Of a stretch of DNA of 64,000 nucleotides, positions 15,861 to 26,700 are shown in pieces. The stretch is from Myxococcales bacterium. GTDB lineage: Bacteria; Myxococcota; UBA727; GCA-2721815. The notes below the pieces were generated by a model. That model made no database searches. It worked only from the letters and a program-made list of their open reading frames with translations, and was not told the DNA's origin. The stretch's first letter is position 1. Each line of letters opens with the position of its first letter. Location of the stretch: positions 96,379 to 160,378 of the forward strand of contig PBLQ01000001.1 of NCBI GenBank assembly GCA_002721815.1, given 5' to 3'. The translations under genes were made by a program, and so were the position numbers.

Positions 15861-17624
15861 GAAACCCAGCAACAGCATCTGTGGTGTACGGCCCGTTGGG
15901 CTTTGGGATGCACATCCACAACCTGATTCTGGGGTGGCATTGGCAGGCACCAAAACCAAATCATAATCATCTTGGTTTTCGGCACTGGGCAAAGGCGTAT
16001 TGTCCACCACAAAGTCCTGGTTGTCACCGGCTCCATTGGGTGAAACGCCTCCATCATTTGTTGAGAGGTTGGTATTGGGCTCGGTGGGCTCGCCTGCATC
16101 CAATTCATCGTATTGGTCGTCATTATTATTGTCATTGACGCCGCTATCACCGCCACTGGCGCTATTGTTATCGTTATCGTTATCGTCTGGTATGTTTGGT
16201 CCAGCATCGGTGGGCTGACTCGTGCCGGCATTGCTTGGCTGCAGACCGAAGGAACTCCACACCTCTGTGTTCGCAACCACCGTCACCGATGCGGAAGCCT
16301 CGTCAAAACCAGGCGCAGAAGCCGTAAAGGTATAAGTCCCAGGAGCCAATGAAAAAGACCAGAAAGCATTGCTGTCACTCACCGACACAGACTCCCCACA
16401 AGAACATGTGATCGTGGCGTTTGTAATGCGCGCATTGTCAGAATCACCCGCAGTCGCCGCCAAAGACAAATCCCAAACAACCCCTTTTACATCACCACGC
16501 TCGTCAGTGGTGGTATCATCGTTCCCCGAAGGAACGTCTTCACCATTGGCAATGTCGCGCAAGTCATCCAACCTAGGGTACAAGTAAGACCCCGGGCACG
16601 ACGTAGATGCCCCGCTGTGATCTTTATGCCCTTTGACGTTTTGTGCATTCACTTCAATGCCGAAATGATCGGCGATGACCCCCAAAAGCAACCCTCCCTC
16701 GTTAATCATGGTTTCAGAAGGTTGGTTGGGCGGCATTAAGATACAATACGGATCGTTGGGGTCATCGTCCTCATCGAAGCAGCCCACAAAACTCACACCA
16801 ATATTGCCAGAGTTTTGATCACCCACGTGGGCGCCTCTGTAGTCCACCGGTCGCCCTTCCCAGGTCGAACCATCGTAGGTCACTAGAAAATGATAACCCA
16901 CGTCACACCAGCCACGGGTATCCATGTGGTATGCTTGGGTGGAGCGGATTTTAGCAGCATAATCCCCGTCGGCAGAAGGCTGACCAGCCGTGTGATGAAC
17001 CGCCATTCGGTAACGGGGCGTGCCATCAATAGCACAACCATCGGAGCTTCTTGCATTCCACACTTCCCGGGCATTCACGCCAGCCGCAAGAAAAACGCCA
17101 TCTAAACCTTGATGAGCCTGCGATACCTGGGCGCCACTGAGACCATCAATCTTTTTGTCCCATTGTCGTTTGGCGGGTGTAATCAAAGACCAAGTCACCT
17201 CATGAATGTATTTTAAATCCTTTTGGGCGATGCGAATTTGCGGATCGAAGACGGGATGCTCAAAATCCACCAAACCCACCCTTTGGGAATGCTCAATCCA
17301 CGTCCAAGACGCTTTCTGCCATGGGGTATGCTCCCCGGAAGTCGCCCAGCCTCGGGCCTCGAAACCCACGGGGCTTTGACCACTGTATTTGCCCCCCAAG
17401 GACACCATCAAACCCACTCGGGTACCCGGATCTGCCGCTCGCAGGCTGGGAGAGTTCCAGTGGCCGTTTTCTTGTTGCCAAGTTTCGGAAATTTTTAGCT
17501 GATTGTCCCAACGTTCGGGCAGTTCGTCACCATCTAGGGGCACTGGTGCCGGTTTTTCGCAGGCTCCGCCGCCGGCCAACAACATACAAACCACTAATTT
17601 TAATAGGCTATTCGTTCTGTTCAT
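15825..17624 (-). CDS. PGRP-type N-acetylmuramoyl-L-alanine amidase with MYXO-CTERM-like tail
   Basis: 599 residues from the ATG at 17624, with GGA seven bases upstream. The N-terminus has a signal sequence ending near LLAGGGAC, an imperfect lipobox. A region of about 170 residues is unassigned. The amidase_2/PGRP domain follows: YRMAVHHTAGQ with zinc His, VGYHFLVTYDG, GNIGVSFVGCF, and KGHKDHSGASTSCPG with the remaining His and Cys ligands. Next are a carboxypeptidase-regulatory-like beta domain (GSFSLAPGTY-type turn) and a long Asp/Asn-rich linker. The C-terminus is CGC, a 15-residue hydrophobic segment, then RRK. This layout matches the MYXO-CTERM sorting signal and implies surface anchoring. 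The enzyme probably cuts peptidoglycan stem peptides, its own or a prey cell's. Confidence 0.85.
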   Translation of the reverse strand: MNRTNSLLKLVVCMLLAGGGACEKPAPVPLDGDELPERWDNQLKISETWQQENGHWNSPSLRAADPGTRVGLMVSLGGKYSGQSPVGFEARGWATSGEHTPWQKASWTWIEHSQRVGLVDFEHPVFDPQIRIAQKDLKYIHEVTWSLITPAKRQWDKKIDGLSGAQVSQAHQGLDGVFLAAGVNAREVWNARSSDGCAIDGTPRYRMAVHHTAGQPSADGDYAAKIRSTQAYHMDTRGWCDVGYHFLVTYDGSTWEGRPVDYRGAHVGDQNSGNIGVSFVGCFDEDDDPNDPYCILMPPNQPSETMINEGGLLLGVIADHFGIEVNAQNVKGHKDHSGASTSCPGSYLYPRLDDLRDIANGEDVPSGNDDTTTDERGDVKGVVWDLSLAATAGDSDNARITNATITCSCGESVSVSDSNAFWSFSLAPGTYTFTASAPGFDEASASVTVVANTEVWSSFGLQPSNAGTSQPTDAGPNIPDDNDNDNNSASGGDSGVNDNNNDDQYDELDAGEPTEPNTNLSTNDGGVSPNGAGDNQDFVVDNTPLPSAENQDDYDLVLVPANATPESGCGCASQSPTGRTPQMLLLGFLLLVFYRRKLN

Positions 17625-17773
17625 GCGCTTTTCCAATTGCTTGCTGCTTCGGTCGTCCGTGGTGTGGGCACGATGGCTCGAACCCGGAGGATTTTCACAG
17701 GATTACCCCTCATATTAGTTATGGTCTGTGCTAACCTTTTGGAGTGTAAATACGTCAAATTGCGGAGAATCCC

Positions 17774-20700
17774 ATGCAAAAACGATCACATCCGACCCGG
17801 GTTATTGCGGCTATAACGCTCATCCTTCTCACCGGGTGTGTGCAAGCCAACAACCCCTACGATCTCGATGCCCCCGCCCACTTACAGCTGGACGGCCAGG
17901 TCATGGGCCGGATTGTTCTCAAAGATCACAATTTTGATGAACAACCCGTTGTGATCGACGTATTGGATCAATCAGAAAACCCTGTGCAAGATGAAAACGG
18001 GCCCATTCAAATCACAACACGCACCAGCGACTCTTCGCTGCCAGGGGGCTTCGAGGATGACGGTCTGGGTGTTGCGGGAACCTTTGCACTCACGCTCCCC
18101 CCCTCAGAAGCCCCTTACATCCTAAAGTTCGACAGCCCAGCCAATAACTTGGCCCTTTATGAAAGCACCCAAAAAATGGTTTGGGTATTTCCCGACGCCA
18201 GCATTCAAATCGAACTCTCCCCCTTGTCCAAAGGGCAAGACGCCTACACGGGCACGGTCACCGTGGCCGTAGAAGGCACTGAAGCGGGCAACTCTTTTTT
18301 GGTGAGCTTGGAACCTAAAAGTGACACTGCTGGTGCACAAACTCAAAGCCTTTCCGGCAGTGCGGATGGCACATTCAGTTTTGAAAATGTGCTTCCCGGG
18401 GCTGTTTACCAAGTGAAAGTCAGTGGCGACGCTTACTTGCCCATCACATCGGCATTGTTTGTGGTGTCACCCAACAGTACCGCCCTCACCACGGTTGATG
18501 AGGTGGACTGGAACCCCTGTGACGGCACCGTTTGCGACGTTGGTACCCTCAAGATGGCCACCTTGGGGAAGATTTTTGAAATCGATTACGAAACCCTCGC
18601 TGCTGAGGACGGCAGTGCTGCCCCCTATACGCGACGCACACAAATACCGGTCAAACTTTCAGTGTCCCAATTGTTTTTAAGTGAAGACAACGGCCTACCG
18701 TACACACTCTTTATTCAAGGCCAAAGCGCTTGGGCTCATGAAAATGGCCTTGTGGATGAAGCGGGTTACGTGGCAGTGGACACGTCCAACATCAACCAAG
18801 AGACCACCATCAATGTAGACCTTCTAGAAGGCCGTGACAGTATTGAGGATGGTGCCCATGCCATCTTGGTTCAATTAAAGGTCTGCCCCGTTGGCCTTGA
18901 GTCCTGTTACGAAAGTGGCAAAGCACAACTGAGTATCACGTTGGATCGTACGCCCCCTACCGCCAGCAGTATTACGGTGGAGAATTTAAACGAAGACCAG
19001 AACCTCAACATCAATTGTGCCCGTTACTCAGATACGCAGTGCCCGCCACCAGGGACGTCCAGTGTTTTTACGCCCACCATTGAAGGCATGCTCTACGATC
19101 GACACAGCCCCATCATCGGTTACACCTTCACCAAAAACCAAAACGATGCCACTGGAGATTGTCCAGAAACCTTTGAAGCGGGTAACCTCTGCCCAGAAGA
19201 CTTTCAAGTCTTGGACAGCGAGGCGGGCTACACGGTATTGCCCACCAGCAATGGGCCTGCATTCGCAGTCGAAGATATCACCGAGGCCAGTGAGTCGCAT
19301 ACCATCGAAGTCTGGGCCAAAGACGCCGCCGGCAACATCGGATTGGTGCACATCCAAAATGCGGTGGCAGATCTCACGCCCATCGATGTGGCACAAGTGG
19401 ACTTGAACATTGCCCCCTCCATCTCTGGTACGGTCGATGGCGAAACTTATCCCCTACTCATCGAAGACTTACTTACTGCTACCTTGGATGCCGATAATGT
19501 AAATGAAGCCTATTCCTGGCAAGTGACCCATGCATCGGGCCTCTCCGTTGGGATGAACGAACCGGTTTCTCATGCAGGTCCTGTGAGCCTTGTGATCACC
19601 GGACTGCATCGTGAAACCGTCGAGCTCAGCTTACGAATGACCGACGGTGTGGGCAACGCAGCCCAAAAGACTTTGAACCCTTACGTAATTTGGAAAAAGG
19701 GCAATGTCCAAGGCACCCTGATCATGGCCAACGGCGCTTCGCCCGCAACCGCGACATTACAGCTCAGCAATTCTGAAACCACCGTCACCACCAGCGCCAA
19801 TGAAGCCGGCGCTTTCGTTTTCGAAGAGGTCGGTGCGGGCGCTTGGCAGTTCGATGCCATTGCAGATGCGTTAGAAACAGTATCGCTTCCATCGGTATCG
19901 GTTTCAAACGGCGAAACGACCAACCTCGGACTCATTGAACTCGCAGACAATACAGATCCAATGGGCAGCTTTACCTTGAACGCCGGAGCGACCACCACCA
20001 ATCAACCCAATGTCACGATTACCTTGAGCGAACTGAGCGATGACGCTCATAAGATTTGGGTGTCTCAATCAGATTTTGTTTCCACCTCAATGGTATCGCC
20101 GCCAGACGAACGAAACCTACCGCTGACCGACGAAACCGAAACCTTCAACTTGACCGGTGATGACGGTGAGAAAACGGTTTACGTTCGGATCTTTGACAGC
20201 GCTGGCAACTTTATCGATCGGCAAAGCAATATTGTTTTGGATCAAACAGCACCCACCTCCCCCGTTTTGGCTTGTACCTCATGCGACTGGGAAGTAGACG
20301 GCATTCTTTACACCAACAATGCCAACCCAACCCTCTCGCTCTCAGCCGATGACAGCACCAGTGGCTTCTCCGGCTTCACACTGCAACAATGCGACGCTCA
20401 AGGTGAGAATTGCAGCGAAGTGACCGAAACGCTTCCGGCCAATGTGGCCACCACGCTGCCGCTTGAAACCAGCAATACCGTGTATACCATTAAAGGACAG
20501 GCCACCGATGAGGCGGGCAATTTAAGCGCCGTTCACGAAATCCAAATCTTGTACACCGAAGAAACCCCATCTTTTTCGGTCTCCTTAAATCCAGACAGCG
20601 ATATTACAAACCACACGTCAGCTGCGTACATCGATATTCAAATTGAGGGCCCCATCCAATCAGACAACACGCTATTGGCCCCCTTGGTTTCCTTTAAAAT

Positions 20701-23700
20701 CGCCAGCACCGATCTCATTGGTACCACGGATTGGGAACACTTCACCGAACCACTCGTAGCCCAGCCAGACGCGCCCGAAACCATTTTAATCATGGATTAT
20801 CTTTTACCCAATCCGGAAACAGATGAAACCAAAACGCTCGCCATTTACGTGGCGGACGCAGCAGGCAATACCGCCAGCCTTGAAACCTCGGTGACGCTCG
20901 ATCGAGATGCACCTTCTTTTTCGAGCATTACCGCGGGCTCCCAAACAGCCACCAACGACATTTTGTATTTCAATGCCACCGATCTTGCGGGCGGGGAAAT
21001 CAATATCCAAGCGCTTGCCACCGACGAACTCACCGGTTCAGATGAACTTCGTTATGTTGTGACCGATGGCATGAATGACACAAACGTGGCCCTGGGCTCA
21101 TGCAATTCGGTGCGCGCCAATCCATTCACCGACTGGCAACTCGGTACCTCCGAAGGCAATTCTTGGACCATCTGTGATCAAGTGGTCAGTGCCGATCCCA
21201 ACTGCGATTCGGAGTTCTTATTCAATGCTACAGAAAGTCGCTATCTTGCTGTTTATGTCATCGACCAAGCCGATAACTGTACCCAGCAAACGTTTCAAGT
21301 TGTGTTAGACCAAACCGGACCTTCCGGGCGACGGCTCGAGGCATGGGGCGACCATGGCGAAGGACAGGTCTTTGCACACACCGGTGTCATGGGCGAAAGC
21401 GATGTTTCTTGTAATGGCGTGCACCCCCCTCTGTATACCTCTGGACGAACCATCGATCTGTGGTGGCGCTCCAATGACGAGACCATTGAAAAATGGGTTC
21501 CTCGAGGCTACGATTCGGATTGGGCCAGTATGCGATTTCAAGAAGTGACGGTGAACGACATGACCAGTAATGCCGACGACATCGCCGTGCTCTTGCAATC
21601 CGCAGAATGGGAATCTCTGGTGGAACGCAAAACGTATTACCTTGAAAATGAAGAATGTGACAATGCGACGCCATGCTTGTTTCTCTTGGGTCAAGCCAAA
21701 GATTTGGCCGGAAACGAAACAGATACCTTCTGCATCCCCGTTTATCTCGATGAAACAGCACCGGCCCAACCCGTCATGGAAGACTTACGGGCCTTTGCGT
21801 CAGACCGGTCCTTCGCGACCGAGAGCGCCTATGGCAATGCCAAATACATTCAGGTTAAACTGGCCAACTCCACCACCAATGATCACAGCTTTTTGCGCTA
21901 TATCGTTCAGAGTGAACAAATCGCAGATGAGGTGACATTGTACCCAGATCTACGGCTCAACGGCTTACCCCAATGCGACGCTGAGATGCAAGGCTTGGAC
22001 CTCGCGTGTGAAGATGAACTGGGCGATGGCGAATGCGCGCTCAACAATGCCCGCTGCCTCATTAACAGCCAGGCCGACCCCAATACGTTCGTGAGAATTC
22101 TGAAATCTGATTTTCGAAATGTAATTCAAGTCAGAACTGAAGACATCGCTGGGAACATGAGTGAAGACACGCTCATCATTTTTGAAGAAGACAACACGCC
22201 ACCCTCGCGCCCCACTGGGCTTGAAATTGAAGAAACCATTGACAGTCTTCACCTTTCTTGGTCACCCAGTGCCTCCAACGATGTGGATTATTACGAAGTG
22301 CATTACGGCACCCTTTCGGGTTCGCTCTCCGATGGCAATTACACCGGGTTTAACGCCAGCAATGGTGAGAGCCCGCTGTCTGCCGGTCAAAATACCAGCT
22401 TCACTCTTTTTGGCCTCCCAGAAGGCACCCGCACCTACGTGGCCATTAAAGCCGTAGACCGCGCAGGACTAAAAAGCGAATTCTCATCCGAAGCCAGTGG
22501 TGTCCCCTCTGCCTTTGCCCCCAAACTCATTAGTCAAATCGGTGGCAATGCGCCCAACATTTGGCGAAATCCAAACACGGGACACGTCTTCGTGCCTGAA
22601 GACAACGGGCTGAGTGTTTACGAATTGGATCAAGCCACCGAAAATGAAAGTGCCAACCATTTGGCTAAAATTGGCAAACTTCCCGATGTGGTTCAAATCA
22701 ATTTCGGGAATGAGAGCCTTTACGTCCACAGTGCCGACCCCAAGGGCGGTCCCGTCCGCTCCAAGGGTGAGGTCATTTTCCATGGTCTCCCCAACGAAAA
22801 CGCCCCCATCCGAACACTCACCAAGTTTAATCAGAGTCTCTCTGACGATGGTGAAACACGGTATATCAAAGACGAAACATTTGACCTTCCTGACGACACC
22901 GCCTTTTTCTACATCGCAGATGATGGAAGCGCAGCGGTTTCTGGGACCCTTGGTGTTCGGCTTAATGAAGGCGATATTCCCGTTTTTAATATGAAAGAAA
23001 GCAGCCTCTCTTATTGGGAACAAAAAAATGGCAGATGGACCATACGCTCCACGGTGAAAACAGGACGAGCCATTGGGGCTTGGCAACATGTGGGGGATAA
23101 AACCCTTGTCTATTACTCTTACGAGCTTCCGCCAGAAGGGACGAACAGTCAGTATTCCCTGTGGGAGTTTTTAGCACTGCCGATCAAAATGACCGCCCGT
23201 GACTTTACCCAACCCCAATTGGAGTCCGAAATCTTGACACCCCAAGTTGAAACATCGGTATTCACCAATGCGTTTGACGATGGCCTGATCGTTTCTTTTG
23301 GCGAAATTGCTAAAATCGGCAATCGACTGGTACAAATCTTCCCCATGGTCTCTGAAGCAAGCACGGTTGATATTTTATTGCCGGAAGATAATGAGGGAGA
23401 GTACGGCATTGAAATTAATGGGCACCTCAATTTGATGACCATGGGTCCCTCCTTGTCGGAGTTGAGTGACGGTCAAACAGCTGAAACGCACCCATTGTAC
23501 CACATGGACGGTAGCCTCCAAACCATGTCCTCTCGAACGGTGAGCCCCTACGAGGCCGCATCGGAGGATGTGCATCAAATACTCCTCAACGATATTGAAA
23601 TCCCCATGGGTACCTTGCTATGGAAAGAAATTTTCCCAAATACTGCGCTCAACACCAACGATGAAAACGCGATTTCCACTCTTGTGTACGATGCCATCAA

Positions 23701-26700
23701 CTGGAACATGGTCATCCAAGGCTTCACCCTCCTCGATTTCATCGAAAATGGACACCTCAATGGCAAATCCATTCAGGTGGGCAACGAAAATGCATTCATT
23801 ACCCGTGCTGAAATCCTCGACAGTCAAGCGCTCTTGACATTATCCAACGCAATCACCCTTTCACCGGGCGAAACAAACGCCACCATTGCCCTGGACAGCA
23901 CCCCAAACCGACAAAATTTATCCCTCGAAAACACCCGTTTTGATGTTCAAACCCTGCCACGTTTTGAATCCATTATCGTTGATGGTAGCGCCTATCTTTT
24001 GGTCGGCAACCGAACGAATATCACAGCCTATGAAATCCACGAGACAGCAGGACAAATCCAAATATCCCGCACGTTAAAAGCGGCTTGCGAGTCCGAGCCT
24101 GAGCTCATGAAATTGTACGAAAAGGACGGTGAAATTGAACTTTGGGTCTCGGGAGATGGGTACCTACAGCATTATTATCTTTCCGATTTTTCTGAGACAG
24201 AAATGGGCGCGCCCACTGGGGGACAAATTAGCATCAACAGTCAATTTGGTTTTGTCACCGCCAACCATGGCTTCCTCCATGCGACCCCATACTCTAAAAC
24301 CAGCGGCAGCGTGGTGAGCATCGACATTACCGATCCCAGCCGCCCCATCACCACCAACCGAATCGCGTTAAGCCAACCCGTGGTAGCGCTTCAACAAGAC
24401 GGCAGTCGACTCTATGCCATCACCAATCAATGCACCGGGAATGCGAACAACGGCGATGACAGAAGCCAAGAAGACGGTGCCACCGGGCTTTGTAATACCT
24501 ACGACAACGTTCATGATACCGAGGGTGTCTACCGCTGTGGCTGTGAGGGGCAAGCGCATTTGGCCAGCTTCTCTCTGAGCCCCACCGACCCCACTTATGA
24601 TGGGATTTGGGGAGGCACTTATCCCGGCAGGCCGCATCTAATCAGTGAGCAGCCTTTGGTTTCAGAAGGAGAAAACCTCAACTATATCAACGGGCTCATC
24701 CCATGGGGGGATCAACTGCTTCTCCATCGCTACGCTGCGAGCAACGTGGATGATACGAGCATTGCTCCCGCGCAAACCAGCCTGCTGCAGACCAACGCAC
24801 TCGATGGCGACGTTCCGGGTACAACGGTGGACTATCTATGGACCACGCAGGGCAATGACACAACAACCAACTCGATCACGGAGCAGTTCGCCTTTGCACG
24901 GTTGGGTAATTATCTTTTTGCAACCGTTGGTAAAGCTTCAGATGAAGATTTCAGTTGTGTGGGGATTTTTGAAATCAATGAGGACAACAACGGTCGAAAC
25001 GCAACCCTTTTACAAGTCATCGAGGACAGCTGTGTCGATAACTCAGCCGTTCTTTTCATGCAGGCCGCTGGAACAAGCTTGTACGTGGTGGAGTCAGGTG
25101 GTCATGGCTTATCGATCTATGACCTGAAACAGTTCATGTACCAAAAAAATGGCAATCTCGATCTTCATGATATTCCAGATGGATATGACGCTGGCCAACT
25201 TGGCTATCTTTGTCAGGGAGGTAACCATTGTGTATCAGTAGATGCCCAGTGCGAAAACAATCTCTGCACCAACCCCAACCTAGAAATGCGCTCGGCGCTT
25301 GGGGCCCCATGTAATTCTGAGAATGACGATGTATGTGTCGAAGGAGAGTGCATCAATAATGTTTGTGCTCAACTTGATGGTGCCAACACCATCTCCAACG
25401 TATCAAAAATCAGCAACTACAGCATCGGAAGTCCTTTTAAAGGTGGGTTGCTCCATGGCAATTATTTTTATTTGATGGGCAATTCAGCACTGCACGCCAT
25501 CGATGTCAGTGATGTCAACAGCCCGAAACTTGGTTACACCTTTGACGTCAGTGCCACTAGCGTCGCGGCAGAGAGTGGGTATCTCTACGTGGCAACAGAA
25601 AAAAATGGTTTGCGTATTTATGAACTGTTGCGAAGAAGAACTTTGAGAAATGGACCCCGTTTTTTCAACGAAGATTACGGCGTCGACAGCTGGCAACTGG
25701 AACAATCCACCATTTTAACCGCCCACGACGGTTACCGGATCACTTATGGCCCTTACAGCACAGTAGATACATCACAATTTCAAGAATACAGTCTTGAAAA
25801 CTGGTTCGCCAATGCTTTACCTACAGAGACACAGCTCACCATTCCTGCATATCTCAGTCATCTTGACCTCGAATTTCACGCGGACAGTGCCAGCTCTGTT
25901 TTTGAGATGAGCTACGGTCATTTTGGCGAAGCATTCACACTCTTCGATGACGCTGTGTCCATGACACAAGCCTATATTTACGAAAACACTATTAGAAATT
26001 TTGAAGTTCGGCTGGTGGATAATGCGTCAGACGAGCCCGATCATTTTAATTCGGAATTTAATCGGTACGCTGTTTCCTTATTGAACGGTCCCACCACCAC
26101 CAGCTCTCGCATCCTGGTGTCTCACACGGGCACCCAGTTAACCGAAGATTATTACAAGCAAGAGGATTACAACGCCTTTGAAGTCGATTCCCAGTGGCTG
26201 CGGCGTACACTATTCGCACTTCCTCATGATGGCCCGGAACATCCCGGCGCTACTTTTCCTTTCAATGATTTCGACCCCGAGAACTTGAGAACATGTACAC
26301 CAAACCAAGATGACGGAGATGCATTTTTTACGGACACAAGCAATTGTGCAGACTGGCAAATTTGTGTGCAACAACCCAATGATATCCATGACAGTTTTTG
26401 CGCCGCCGCCGTACCACGCATTCAGCAACTTCTGCGCGGAAACCAAAACCAATATTTTGCATTGGGTCTCGATGCTGAATACTCGGTGCCAATGGGCGGC
26501 CCCAACGTTGGTATATACGCTTTTAGGCAACACAATCCGCTCAAAGGACTCGTATTTAAAGATGACGATAATACCTATCGAAAATTACTGGTGGGGCAAT
26601 CCGTTACGGGCGACTTACAACGCCCGCTCATCGCTGACACCCGCGCTTTGCTGTGGCACCACGGGGCATTGCTGAGCGGGGGCCGTGGAATTCGTGTGCT

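Noticed and set aside
16090-16200. ATTGTTATC/GTTATCGTT-like simple repeats
   Set aside because: They encode the Asp/Asn-rich linker of the amidase; not a regulatory repeat.
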